Shown here: in pieces, positions 8,533-17,407 of the stretch
How the letters are laid out: every line of letters starts with the position of its first letter
How positions within the stretch are numbered: the stretch's first letter is position 1
Source of the DNA: an uncultured Pelagibacteraceae bacterium
GTDB taxonomy: Bacteria > Pseudomonadota > Alphaproteobacteria > Pelagibacterales > Pelagibacteraceae
NCBI GenBank assembly: GCA_902593405.1
Contig: CACJIB010000006.1
Coordinates: 1 to 59,240 of the forward strand
Length of the DNA: 59,240 nt
Direction of reading: 5' to 3'
Translations under genes and position numbers: made by a program
Notes under the pieces: model-generated
The model's input: only the letters and a program-made list of their open reading frames with translations
What the model was told of the DNA's origin: nothing
The model's database searches: none

Positions 8533-9239
8533 TGAAAGATCTTATTCTAGTTACAGGTGGCGATGGAAAATTTGCAAAGGTATTAAAATCAAAAAATAAA
8601 ATTTTAAACTTTTATTTTGCAACTAAAAAAGAGTGTAACATTTTAAACGTAAATTCAATTGAGAAGATAATAAAAAAAACCAAACCTAGAATAATTATGC
8701 ATTGCGCTGCTCTTTCTAGACCAATGAATATACATGAAAAAGAAATAATAAGAAGTATTGATATAAATATCATTGGTACATCTAACATCACTAAAGTTTG
8801 TAAAAAAAATAATTTAAAATTGATTTATTTTTCTACAGGTTATGTTTATGAAGGAATTAAAGGAAATTATTCCGAACTTGATCCAGTAAAACCTTTTAAT
8901 AACTATGGATTATCTAAATTAGGGGGGGAATGCGCTGTTAGAATGTATAAGAACTCCCTTATTTTGAGACTAACTATGACAGAAAAACCTTTCGCATATA
9001 AAAAGGCTTATTCTAATTTAGAAACAAACTTTATGTTTCACGAAGATGTTGTTAAAATTCTACCCAAAATAATTAAACAAAAAGGTATTATAAACATAGG
9101 TGGTAAATCTCAATCGGTTTATTCTTTTGCTAAATCTTACAATAAAAAAATAAAAAAAATTAAAATGAATAAAAAATCACAATTACCTCCAAAGCAGACT
9201 ATGAATATTTCAAAACTAAAGAAATTGTTATCAAAATAG
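8532..9239 (+). CDS. short dTDP-4-dehydrorhamnose reductase-like SDR
   Basis: This 235-residue SDR has the RmlD-type features: a degenerate Rossmann motif LVTGGDGKFAKVL (6-18), CAALSRP, FSTGYVYEG and the catalytic Y125/K129 in YGLSK. It is about 60 residues shorter than typical RmlD, mainly in the C-terminal substrate domain. Position as the fourth gene after rfbB-A-C, joined by TAATG, supports the last reduction to dTDP-L-rhamnose or a related 6-deoxyhexose. Because the substrate domain is reduced, the exact product is uncertain. Confidence 0.72.
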   Translation: MKDLILVTGGDGKFAKVLKSKNKILNFYFATKKECNILNVNSIEKIIKKTKPRIIMHCAALSRPMNIHEKEIIRSIDINIIGTSNITKVCKKNNLKLIYFSTGYVYEGIKGNYSELDPVKPFNNYGLSKLGGECAVRMYKNSLILRLTMTEKPFAYKKAYSNLETNFMFHEDVVKILPKIIKQKGIINIGGKSQSVYSFAKSYNKKIKKIKMNKKSQLPPKQTMNISKLKKLLSK

Positions 9240-9310
9240 TCATTATTTAACTTATCCACAGGGTATAAATTAATTTGAAATAAGTTTTAATAATAATAAC
9301 TTTATGAATT

Positions 9311-10345
9311 ATGAGAATTGAAGAAGAATTAAAGCTCGATTATTCAGATGTTTTGTTTAGACCTAAAAGAAGTACTCTTAAAAGTCGTAAAGATGTTAAT
9401 TTATTGAGAACTTATCGCTTTAAATATAGTAAAAACGAATGGTCGGGTATTCCAATAATGGCAGCAAATATGGATGGAGTTGGCGAACTAAGTGTTGCTG
9501 AAAAATTAAATGAATACGGAATGATAACATCTTTAACAAAACAACACGATGTTAAAAAAATTAAACAAAATAAAAATATTAAAAAAATATATTCTAATAT
9601 CGCTCTTAGTGTCGGTATAAAGAAAGAAGATTTTTTAAATTTAGATAAAGTATTAAAAGAATTTAGTTTTTTTAAATTTATTTGTATTGACGTTGCTAAT
9701 GGATACACAGAACATTTCACCAATTTCATTAAATCAGTAAGAGATAAGTATCCTACTAAAACAATCATTGCTGGTAACGTAGTAACAGCTGATATGACTC
9801 AAGAATTAGTTTTAAGTGGTGCTGATATTGTTAAAATTGGAATTGGACCCGGTAGTGTTTGCACAACAAGAATTCAAACTGGTGTTGGATATCCTCAATT
9901 AAGTGCAGTCATAGAATGTGCTGATGCAGCACATGGACTAGGTGCACATGTAATAGCAGATGGTGGATGCACATGTCCAGGAGATGTTGCTAAAGGTTTT
10001 GGAGGTGGTGCAGATTTTGTAATGCTTGGAGGTATGCTTGCTGGACATGATGAAGGAAATGGAAAAATTGTTAAAGTTAATGGAGAAAAATATATTGAAT
10101 TCTATGGATCTAGTTCTGAAGTTGCTAATAAAAAACACTATGGTGGACTGTCAGATTATAGAAGTAGTGAAGGAAGGAAAGTTAGGGTAAAATATAGAGG
10201 TAAAATAAATGATACTATTTTAAATATTCTTGGTGGTGTAAGAAGCAGTTGTACTTATGTTGGTGCGCCTTCACTCAAACAATTAAGTAAATGTACAACA
10301 TTTGTTAGAGTATCAAATCAGTTTAATGATAGTTTAATTAAATAA
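9311..10345 (+). CDS. guaC: GMP reductase
   Basis: GuaC reduces GMP to IMP and ammonia with NADPH. The 344-residue protein lacks the CBS domains of IMP dehydrogenase and matches GuaC in length and in motifs: KLDYSDVLFRPKRSTL (8-23), PIMAANMDGVGE, and the active-site loop GIGPGSVCTTR, where C184 is the catalytic Cys. The next gene, convergent with a 1-bp gap, is a purine phosphoribosyltransferase, so the pair interconverts and salvages purines. An upstream ATG at 9304 is out of frame and opens only a five-codon ORF. Confidence 0.9.
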   Translation: MRIEEELKLDYSDVLFRPKRSTLKSRKDVNLLRTYRFKYSKNEWSGIPIMAANMDGVGELSVAEKLNEYGMITSLTKQHDVKKIKQNKNIKKIYSNIALSVGIKKEDFLNLDKVLKEFSFFKFICIDVANGYTEHFTNFIKSVRDKYPTKTIIAGNVVTADMTQELVLSGADIVKIGIGPGSVCTTRIQTGVGYPQLSAVIECADAAHGLGAHVIADGGCTCPGDVAKGFGGGADFVMLGGMLAGHDEGNGKIVKVNGEKYIEFYGSSSEVANKKHYGGLSDYRSSEGRKVRVKYRGKINDTILNILGGVRSSCTYVGAPSLKQLSKCTTFVRVSNQFNDSLIK

Positions 10346-10346
10346 T

Positions 10347-10865
10347 TTACTTTTCAAACTTAAAATCTCTTATATTTGTAGTTTCATATTTCTCAAAAGG
10401 CATATGTATCCATGGGGAATCTTTTAAATAATCTACAGAATAATCAGGGTTAAATTTTGAAGTTGATTTGTGCCATATAACTGCAGTTTTAATTTTTTCT
10501 TCTAAATAAAATCCATAAAAATGCTCTAACCATTTAATGCTTTTTATCAAAGTTTTACCTGAGTCCGCTAAATCATCAACTAATAAAACATGTGAACCTA
10601 AATTTGGAGTGGTTTTTGCTAAATCTCTTGAAAAAGTAAATTGACCTTGTTGGTTTTTAATATCATCACTATCGCCATGATAAGACTCAACTGATAAGAT
10701 AGCTAAAGGTACATTAAAAAGTCTACTAAAAACATCTCCTACTCTTAATCCACCTTTTGCAATACAAATAATTTGATTAAATTTTAAATTATCTTCATAA
10801 ACTTTTTTAGCTAATTGCTCTATCTTGTTATGATAATCTTCCCAAGTTATATAAATATCTTTCAT
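10347..10865 (-). CDS. xanthine/guanine-type phosphoribosyltransferase
   Basis: This 172-residue type I phosphoribosyltransferase has an IAKGGLRVGDVFS segment (35-47) and the PRPP loop VLLVDDLADSGKTL (93-106). The C-terminal DYLKDSPWIHMPFE resembles the Gpt end, where Trp packs on the purine. It probably salvages xanthine, guanine or hypoxanthine to the nucleotide. Adjacency to guaC supports a purine role. Substrate preference is not resolved. Confidence 0.78.
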   Translation of the reverse strand: MKDIYITWEDYHNKIEQLAKKVYEDNLKFNQIICIAKGGLRVGDVFSRLFNVPLAILSVESYHGDSDDIKNQQGQFTFSRDLAKTTPNLGSHVLLVDDLADSGKTLIKSIKWLEHFYGFYLEEKIKTAVIWHKSTSKFNPDYSVDYLKDSPWIHMPFEKYETTNIRDFKFEK

Positions 10866-10871
10866 AATTTA

Positions 10872-10948
10872 TGGTAGCGGGAAGTGGGATCGAACCACTG
10901 ACCTCGGGCTTATGAGTCCCGCGCTCTAACCAACTGAGCTACCCCGCC
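10872..10948 (-). tRNA. tRNA-Met (anticodon CAT, elongator type)
   Basis: Read on the minus strand, 77 nt fold as a full cloverleaf: 7-bp acceptor stem with G-U at 1:72 and 7:66, D arm with AGTTGGTTA loop, anticodon loop CTCATAA, five-base variable region AGGTC, TTCGATC T loop, and encoded CCA. The first acceptor pair is G1:U72, not the mismatched C1:A72 of the initiator, so the elongator is the better call. A lysidine-modified tRNA-Ile2 is less likely from the overall sequence. The closing anticodon pair 31:39 is A-G, a mismatch. Confidence 0.92.
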
Positions 10949-11016
10949 TTAATTGATTAATGACTTATAATATAAATCTTTATTGTTTCAATAAACTTTT
11001 TAAATCAAATTCTAAA

Positions 11017-11226
11017 CTAAATAATAAAATAAACAGCTAACGAACTTACTAAACCAGCTAAAATAATTGAAAAAACAATTCTTTTTTTTAGTGTTCTTTT
11101 TTGATCTAACCTAACTCTATTTAGCAATATATTTACGTTGGTAGTTTTAATCTTATCTATTTCTAAATCTTTATTTGAAGCAATATCAAAATTAGATAAT
11201 GTAGTATCTAAATCTTTTTTTTTCAC
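11017..11226 (-). CDS. small C-terminally anchored membrane protein
   Basis: This 69-residue protein has a polar N-terminal half, a basic stretch (RLDQKRTLKKR, about residues 39-49) and one C-terminal transmembrane helix (IVFSIILAGLVSSLAVYFII). The layout suggests an N-in tail-anchored protein. It resembles the 65-residue protein at 25731-25928 around VN-x-L-x-R, the basic stretch and the terminal helix. Function unknown. Codon use resembles the neighbours, which argues for a real gene. Confidence 0.6.
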   Translation of the reverse strand: MKKKDLDTTLSNFDIASNKDLEIDKIKTTNVNILLNRVRLDQKRTLKKRIVFSIILAGLVSSLAVYFII

Positions 11227-11275
11227 ACTTAATTTAATCAGCTAATCAGCTTTAATACAATAAAATTTGAAGATA

Positions 11276-13720
11276 CTAAGTTCTTTTAAAATCTTTAGTA
11301 TTTAGTGGTTTTGAAATAATTTCGACTGGGTATTTGATCTTTTCAATTTCTATAAACAAACTTTTATCTCTAAGAGTTTCTATTGTGTTTCCTGAATTGA
11401 CATAACCAAAAGCTAGATTTTTATCAAAACAGAATGAGTAATTTCCTGAAGTTGTTCTTCCTATGATTTTATTCTCTAAATAAATAGGTTCTTCATGTAG
11501 TAACAGAGGTTCACCAGGTTTACTATCCTTTAAAGTAAACATCATCATCGTTTTGTCTAGTGGTTTATCTTTAATCTTTAACAGAGCATCTTTACCTATA
11601 AAATTAACATTTTTTTTATAGCTAATTGTAAACTTTAAACCTGCTTGGTACTGATTTTCCTCTGGAGATATATCATGGCCCCAATGTACAAAACCACTTT
11701 CCATTCTCATTATGTCCATCGCATGCATTCCACAGTGAGATAAATCAAAATTTTTACCTTCTCCAATTAAAATTTTATATAATTTTAAAGCGTTTTCTTT
11801 ACCAACGTATAATTCAAATCCAATTTCACCAACATAAGATATTCTTTGCGCCCAAACTTTAATATTATTTATCTTAACATTTTTACCTGTACCAAATTTA
11901 AAATTTTCAGAACTAAAATCATCACTGCTTATTTTTTGAATCATGTTTCTGCTTTTAGGACCAAACAAACCAAGACAACAAATACTTTCTGTAACATCTA
12001 AAAATTCAACTTCTTTAGACAAATATTTCAGGATATGATATTTATCTCTTTCTCTTGTTAACGCTGAACTAACTATTCTAAAATGGTTTTTATCAAGACA
12101 AACAACTGTTAAATCTGTTTCGATACCACCATCCTCATTTAGCATATGAGTATAAGTAGTTTTTCCAATTTCATTTTTAATATTAGCAGTACAAATTTTT
12201 TGTAAATTAATATGAGTTTTTTCACCTTTCAAATCAAATTTTGAAAAAGTTGAAAAATCAAAAAGTCCAACATTTTTTCTAGCATTTGTAGTTTCATGTT
12301 TTGCTGACGGATACCAATTTTGGTATTTAAAACTATACTCATATTCTGGTTTTTCTCCATTTAAGGAATACCACATAGGTCGTTCAAAACCTCCTGCCAC
12401 GCCAAAACAAGCTCCTACTTTTTTTAATTCATCGTGATAGGGTAATAATTTTTCATTTCTTGAAGTTTTGTGTTGTTTATAAGGCCAATGCATCCCGTAA
12501 AGATCACCTAAAGTTTCAGTTACTCTATCCATGATAAATTTTTTAGATGAGTGAAACTTTTGGAATCTTTTTATATCTAGAGAAAATAAATCTTCATTTA
12601 TATGTCCATTTATCATCCATTCAGCAGTTACTCTTCCTGCTCCCCCAGAACTTGCGATGCCAATACTATTAAAACCACAACAAGTATAGAGATTTTTTAC
12701 TTCTATTGTTTCCCCAAGCAAATATTGAGTATCAGGTGTAAAGGACTCTGGTCCTGAAAAAAATTTTCTAATACCTGCATTTTCTAACATCGGTAGCCTA
12801 TGAAAAGATTTTTCAAGATAAGGTTCGAAGTGGTCAAAGTCATCTGGAAATTCTCCAAATGAAAAATTATCAGGAACTCTTCCACTATTTTTAAAAGCAG
12901 GTTTTGCATTAGGTTCAAAAATTCCAACTAACATTTTTCCAGCATCTTCTTTTAAATAAAGACAAGCATTATAATCCCTTAAAACTGGTAAATCTTTAGG
13001 GAGATCTTTCATTGGTTCTGTAATCACATAGAAATGCTCATTTGGATATAACGGAACACTTACACCGATATCTTCTCCAATTTGTCTAGACCACATTCCT
13101 GTAGCTAAAACTACATATTCACAATCAATTTTCCCTTTGATAGTTTCAACACCATATATTCTTTTGTTTTTTACTAAAATTTTTTTTACCGGTGACTTCT
13201 CAAATATTTGAACACCCATCATTTTAGCAGCTTTAGCCAATACATTGGTAACTCCAACAGGATCTGCCTGACCATCTTTTGGCATATAAACGCCACCTAC
13301 TAGATCTTCGTTTTTTACTACTGGATATAATTCTTTTATTCTTTGTTGGTTTAAAACCTCAACTTCAACATTAGATAATTGTGCTGTTGTGGCTTGCCTT
13401 AATAACTCCTGCATCCTTTCTTTAGATGATGCAACTGTTATTGCTCCATTTTGTTTAAGACCAGTTGATAAACCTGTTGTTTTTTCTAGCTCTTTGTAGA
13501 GATCTAAAGAATATTTTCTTAATTTAGTAATTGTAGAAGTTGCTCCTAATTGACCTATTAATCCTGCGGCATGCCATGTCGTTCCAGAAGTAAGTTGGTC
13601 TCTTTCTAATAAAACAACATCTTTCCAACCAAATTTTGCTAAATGGTAAGCACAAGAGGTACCAGCTACTCCACCCCCTATTACAACTACCTTTGCACTT
13701 GAAGGATAGTTTTTTTCCAT
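11276..13720 (-). CDS. FAD-dependent dimethylglycine/sarcosine dehydrogenase-like protein with GcvT domains
   Basis: This 814-residue flavoprotein has the order DAO oxidase (about 10-370), FAO_M linker (about 370-430), GCV_T (about 430-700) and GCV_T C-terminal domain (about 720-805). The Rossmann motif is VVVIGGGVAG (11-20). TSGTTWHAAGL contains H50 at the position of the covalent FAD-His of dimethylglycine dehydrogenase. The family oxidatively demethylates N-methylglycines and passes the one-carbon unit to tetrahydrofolate in the GcvT part. The start lies 2 bp from the ald stop, so it is probably in one transcript with ald and the aminotransferase. Dimethylglycine, sarcosine and related N-methyl compounds are all possible substrates. 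Confidence 0.83.
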   Translation of the reverse strand: MEKNYPSSAKVVVIGGGVAGTSCAYHLAKFGWKDVVLLERDQLTSGTTWHAAGLIGQLGATSTITKLRKYSLDLYKELEKTTGLSTGLKQNGAITVASSKERMQELLRQATTAQLSNVEVEVLNQQRIKELYPVVKNEDLVGGVYMPKDGQADPVGVTNVLAKAAKMMGVQIFEKSPVKKILVKNKRIYGVETIKGKIDCEYVVLATGMWSRQIGEDIGVSVPLYPNEHFYVITEPMKDLPKDLPVLRDYNACLYLKEDAGKMLVGIFEPNAKPAFKNSGRVPDNFSFGEFPDDFDHFEPYLEKSFHRLPMLENAGIRKFFSGPESFTPDTQYLLGETIEVKNLYTCCGFNSIGIASSGGAGRVTAEWMINGHINEDLFSLDIKRFQKFHSSKKFIMDRVTETLGDLYGMHWPYKQHKTSRNEKLLPYHDELKKVGACFGVAGGFERPMWYSLNGEKPEYEYSFKYQNWYPSAKHETTNARKNVGLFDFSTFSKFDLKGEKTHINLQKICTANIKNEIGKTTYTHMLNEDGGIETDLTVVCLDKNHFRIVSSALTRERDKYHILKYLSKEVEFLDVTESICCLGLFGPKSRNMIQKISSDDFSSENFKFGTGKNVKINNIKVWAQRISYVGEIGFELYVGKENALKLYKILIGEGKNFDLSHCGMHAMDIMRMESGFVHWGHDISPEENQYQAGLKFTISYKKNVNFIGKDALLKIKDKPLDKTMMMFTLKDSKPGEPLLLHEEPIYLENKIIGRTTSGNYSFCFDKNLAFGYVNSGNTIETLRDKSLFIEIEKIKYPVEIISKPLNTKDFKRT

Positions 13721-13722
13721 TT

Positions 13723-14841
13723 CTAATGTTTGATAGCTTCTCCAGGTTCTACGAAATTATGCCCAAAAACATCAGCAACAGCTTTGTAAGTTACTTGACC
13801 TTTGTGAACATTTAAACCTGCTAAAAAGTTTTTATCTTCACTTAATGCTTTTTGATAACCCTTGTTAGCAAGCTTAACTAAGAAAGGTAAAGTTGCATTA
13901 TTTAGTGCTAATGTTGATGTCCTGGGAACACCACCAGGCATATTTGCTACACAATAATGGACTACATCATCAACTATATAAGTTGGATCACCATGTGTTG
14001 TGGGTTTGCTAGTTTCTACACAGCCTCCTTGATCTATAGCTACATCAACAATTACTGAACCTCTTTTCATTGTTTTAATCATTTCCTTGGTAATTAATTT
14101 TGGAGCTTCTGCACCTGGAATTAATACTCCACCAACTAATAAATCTGCTTCAGCAACTAATTTATCTAAATCTGTTTTATCACTTTGTTCTGGAATAATT
14201 TTATCTCCAAACATTTCAACAAGTTGTTTTAATCTAGCCTCAGATTTATCTACAATATGAACTTTAGCTTGCATACCAGTTGCAATCACTGCAGCATTCT
14301 CTCCAACAACTCCTCCACCTAAAATAACCACTGTTCCACCTGTTACACCTGGTGCACCACCTAATAACAAACCTCTACCACTTTGGTTTTTCTCCAAACA
14401 ATGAGCACCAGCTTGTACTGACATTCTTCCTGCAACAGCGCTCATAGGTGCAAGTAAAGGCAATCTTCCATTATCATCTGTTACTGTTTCGTAAGCAATG
14501 TTAATGCTTTTAGATTTTATTAATCCTGCAGTTAGTTCTTTTGCTGCTGCTAAATGTAGATAAGTATATACAATTTGGTTTTCTCGAATCATATCAACTT
14601 CTACTTTTTGAGGTTCTTTAACTTTAACAATTATTTCAGCATCATTAAAAATATCAGCTGCAGTATCAGCAATTTTAGCACCAGCTTTTAAATATTGATG
14701 ATTTTCAAAACCAGCTTCAAAACCACCGTTATTTTCAACTAAAACTTCATGTCCTTCTGAAACTAAAGTTTTAACGCTATCTGGTGTTAGACCAATTCTA
14801 TTTTCTTGTGGTTTTATTTCTTTAGGAACTCCAATTTTCAT
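13723..14841 (-). CDS. ald: alanine dehydrogenase
   Basis: Ald reversibly deaminates L-alanine to pyruvate and ammonia with NAD. The 372-residue protein has R15, K75, H96 and D270 at the same numbers as the well-studied mycobacterial enzyme, and the NAD motif VVILGGGVVG (171-180). It lies 9 bp downstream of an omega-amino acid:pyruvate aminotransferase. That context fits a cycle in which Ald regenerates pyruvate from the alanine formed and releases nitrogen as ammonia. Confidence 0.95.
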   Translation of the reverse strand: MKIGVPKEIKPQENRIGLTPDSVKTLVSEGHEVLVENNGGFEAGFENHQYLKAGAKIADTAADIFNDAEIIVKVKEPQKVEVDMIRENQIVYTYLHLAAAKELTAGLIKSKSINIAYETVTDDNGRLPLLAPMSAVAGRMSVQAGAHCLEKNQSGRGLLLGGAPGVTGGTVVILGGGVVGENAAVIATGMQAKVHIVDKSEARLKQLVEMFGDKIIPEQSDKTDLDKLVAEADLLVGGVLIPGAEAPKLITKEMIKTMKRGSVIVDVAIDQGGCVETSKPTTHGDPTYIVDDVVHYCVANMPGGVPRTSTLALNNATLPFLVKLANKGYQKALSEDKNFLAGLNVHKGQVTYKAVADVFGHNFVEPGEAIKH

Positions 14842-14850
14842 AAACGAAAA

Positions 14851-16197
14851 TTAATTCTTTTTACTTTTTGCGTAATTTGTTATTCCAGTTCGAAGTTTTT
14901 CAATAATCTCATCAATATGTTTTTTTTCACAAATAAACATTGGAGCAATGATTAAACAATCACCTGTAGCTTTGAAATTTACACCTGCTTCATAACAATG
15001 TTTGAAACAAGTAAATCCAGCAGCACCTGGTTTTTTATCCATTACTATATCTATTCCACCCATCATTCCGTACCCTCTAATATTATCAACAACATCAATA
15101 TCCTTTAAAGACATCAAACCTTCTTGGAAATAAGGTGCTAAATTTTTAGCTCTATTGAATATATCATCTTTTTCAATGATATCTTGTACAGCTAATCCGG
15201 CAGCTACAGAAATTGGAATTCCTGAATAAGTATATCCGTGAAATAATTCAATTGTTCCTTTAGGGGCATTTTCTGCAATAGCATCATAAATATCTTCTTT
15301 ACATGCAACAACTCCCATAGGACTGATTCCGTTTGTAGTTGCTTTCGCCATTGTCATCATATCTGGAGTTACACCATATTCTTGTGATGCAAATGGAGAT
15401 CCGGTTCTTCCCCAGCCTGTTATTACCTCATCAAAAATTAAAAGTATTCCATGCTTATCACAAATCTCTCTTAATCTTTGCAAATATCCTTTTGGTGGAA
15501 CTAAAGTACCTGTTGATCCTGCAATAGGTTCAACTATACAAGCAGCAATATTTTCAGCTCCAAAGTTCATACAAATTCTCTCTAAATCCTCTGCTAATTC
15601 AACACCTGTTTCAGGTTGACCACTTACAAATTTATGTTCTGGTAAATGTGTATGTCTCATATGAACAACACCTGGCATCAAAACACTAGCAAATGTCTTT
15701 ACATTATTAACCATGCCACCTACAGAAGTCGCACCAATATTCATTCCGTGATAACCTCTCTCTCTACCAACAAATCTAAATCTTTGACTATCTCCTCTTG
15801 CTCTGTGATAAGCGATTGCAATTTTAATTGCAGTTTCAACAGCAGTTGAACCACAAATAGTATAAAACATTCTATTCAAGTTTCCTGGAGTATGTTTTGA
15901 AATTCTAGTCGCTAATTCAAATGATCCACCAAATCCTTGTTGGAAAGGTTGACAATAATCTAAAGTTTTTAATTGATTTGTTATTGCTTGAATAATTTCT
16001 TCTCTACCATGACCTAAAGGATTACAAAATAATCCTGAGCTTGCATCAATTTGAGTTTGTCCTTGATGGTTTTTTAAATACACACCTTTAGCTTCAACAA
16101 TTAATCTTGGGTTCTCTTTAAAATCTTTGTTAGATGTAAATGGCATCCAGTGCTCATTTAAAGAATTTGGAATTGCTGTTTTATTTTGTGTGCTCAT
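14851..16197 (-). CDS. class III omega-amino acid:pyruvate aminotransferase
   Basis: This 448-residue fold-type I PLP enzyme has D256 in LLIFDEVITGWGRTG and the PLP lysine K285 in MAKATTNGI. The N-terminal LNEHWMPFTSN, the TPGNLN segment and GRERGYHGMNIG strongly recall Pseudomonas beta-alanine:pyruvate aminotransferase. The divergent TauABC-type transporter suggests taurine, hypotaurine, beta-alanine or a related omega-amino acid as donor. The product with taurine would be sulfoacetaldehyde, but Xsc, the enzyme that uses it, is not in the window. Alanine formed would be handled by the adjacent Ald. Confidence 0.82.
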   Translation of the reverse strand: MSTQNKTAIPNSLNEHWMPFTSNKDFKENPRLIVEAKGVYLKNHQGQTQIDASSGLFCNPLGHGREEIIQAITNQLKTLDYCQPFQQGFGGSFELATRISKHTPGNLNRMFYTICGSTAVETAIKIAIAYHRARGDSQRFRFVGRERGYHGMNIGATSVGGMVNNVKTFASVLMPGVVHMRHTHLPEHKFVSGQPETGVELAEDLERICMNFGAENIAACIVEPIAGSTGTLVPPKGYLQRLREICDKHGILLIFDEVITGWGRTGSPFASQEYGVTPDMMTMAKATTNGISPMGVVACKEDIYDAIAENAPKGTIELFHGYTYSGIPISVAAGLAVQDIIEKDDIFNRAKNLAPYFQEGLMSLKDIDVVDNIRGYGMMGGIDIVMDKKPGAAGFTCFKHCYEAGVNFKATGDCLIIAPMFICEKKHIDEIIEKLRTGITNYAKSKKN

Positions 16198-16296
16198 AAA
16201 AATTTCTTTCTATAAAATAATTTAATATAATCTTAAGGCCTCTTTAGACTAAAATAAATGGATTAACTACCACATTATTGACACAACCAACGATTG

Positions 16297-16302
16297 TATA
16301 AA
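16297..16302 (+). promoter_or_regulatory. candidate -10 element for the tauABC-type operon
   Basis: The 182-bp divergent region between the aminotransferase and the binding-protein gene holds TATAAA here. A perfect TTGACA occurs at 16278-16283, but the spacing of 13 bp is too short for a normal sigma-70 promoter, so the two may not belong together. A ribosome site AGGGGA precedes the ATG at 16380. No clear dyad operator is visible. Confidence 0.3.
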
Positions 16303-16379
16303 CTTTCTTTTTTGTTTTACTTCGGGCTCAATTTGAATTTAAATATCCAGAATTTAATTAATTAAACATAGGGGAATAA

Positions 16380-17321
16380 ATGAAAAAAATACTAAGTTTT
16401 ATTCTAGGATCTATTTTTGCACTTAACCTATCAATTTCAGTTGCTAATTCAGCTGCAAATGAAGTTAGAGTTGCATACTTTCTAGAATGGCCAAGTCCAA
16501 ACCTAGAGGACATGATGAAGAAAAATTACTCAAAAGCTTTAGGGGTTCCAGTCAAGTGGACAAGCTTCAATACTGGTGTGGAAATGACAGAGGCCATGCT
16601 AGCAGGAGATATTGATATTTCTTACTCACAAGGTTTAGTGCCATTTATCAATGCTGTAAAATCTAATGCACCTATCAAACTAATTGATATTGCAATGGAA
16701 TACGGAATGGGTGGAACTACATGTGTTACATCTAATGCTTCTGGAATTACAAAAGCAAACGCTAGTGAATTAGAGGGTAAAAAAGTTGCAGTGCCTTTAG
16801 GTACTATGGCTGATTATGTTTTTACTGCAAGTATGGAAATTGTAGGTGCCGATCCAAGCAAAATGACTGTTATTGATATGGTTCCAGAAGATGGAGCTGC
16901 AGCTTTAGTAAGTGGTGATGTTGCGATGGCATGTTTATTTGGTGGTAATTCAATTGCAGCAGCTACAGAAGTTGGTTCTAGATTAATTTCAGTAGAGGAA
17001 GCTAGAGCTGGAGGTATTCTAGGTATAGATATTACTTCTGTAACTAATAAGTTTATGAATGAAAATCCAGGTATGGTAAGGACTTTTGTTGAAGTTACTC
17101 ATGAAGCTAATGCAAGATATAATTCAGGTAAAAGCGATATGAATTCTATGTCTAAAGCATCTGCGATGGAAGTATCAAAAATGAAAGGTACTTTAGATGG
17201 ATTTAAATTCTTAACTCCTGAAGAAACTAAAAAATCTATGGAGAGTGGTAATCTAGCTGGTTTCTTGGATGGAATGGGAACTCCAAAAGGAAACGTAGAT
17301 ACAAGTTTCTTACCTTTATAA
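16380..17321 (+). CDS. tauA: taurine-type ABC transporter substrate-binding protein
   Basis: This 313-residue periplasmic protein has a signal peptide of about 25 residues ending near ANSA. It belongs to the TauA/NMT1-like family: RVAYFLEWPSPN, the EMTEAMLAGDIDISY segment and GMVRTFVEVTHEANARYN. It is the first gene of a transporter operon with ATPase and permease. Taurine is the most likely ligand given the family and the divergent omega-aminotransferase, but related sulfonates or amino acids are possible. A terminator-like hairpin directly follows it. Confidence 0.82.
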   Translation: MKKILSFILGSIFALNLSISVANSAANEVRVAYFLEWPSPNLEDMMKKNYSKALGVPVKWTSFNTGVEMTEAMLAGDIDISYSQGLVPFINAVKSNAPIKLIDIAMEYGMGGTTCVTSNASGITKANASELEGKKVAVPLGTMADYVFTASMEIVGADPSKMTVIDMVPEDGAAALVSGDVAMACLFGGNSIAAATEVGSRLISVEEARAGGILGIDITSVTNKFMNENPGMVRTFVEVTHEANARYNSGKSDMNSMSKASAMEVSKMKGTLDGFKFLTPEETKKSMESGNLAGFLDGMGTPKGNVDTSFLPL

Positions 17322-17343
17322 TTTTAAAGGTTTAAAACTTTTT

Positions 17344-17382
17344 AAATAGGCACTGATTTAATAATTAGTGCCTATTTTTTTT
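17344..17382 (+). terminator. intrinsic terminator / attenuating hairpin between tauA and tauB
   Basis: An 11-bp perfect stem (AAATAGGCACT at 17344-17354 with its complement at 17367-17377) with a 12-nt AT-rich loop is followed by an 8-T run ending at 17382. It sits inside an otherwise co-directional operon, 25 bp before the ATPase gene. It probably terminates some transcripts after tauA, so the binding protein is made in excess over the membrane parts. Confidence 0.82.
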
Positions 17383-17407
17383 AAAAAATTTCAAATATAA
17401 GGGCACA

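Noticed and set aside
9252-9260. DnaA box as a sign of a replication origin
   Set aside because: Only a single box was noticed, without dnaA, gidA, parAB or a cluster of boxes nearby; kept only as a possible regulatory site.
9938-10138. Open frame opposite guaC and similar antisense frames over strong genes
   Set aside because: They lie fully inside well-supported genes, lack recognisable protein features and mirror the codon pattern of the sense gene.
16278-16302. TTGACA followed by TATAAA as a standard promoter for tauA
   Set aside because: The spacing is 13 bp instead of about 17, so only the -10 element is reported, with low confidence.
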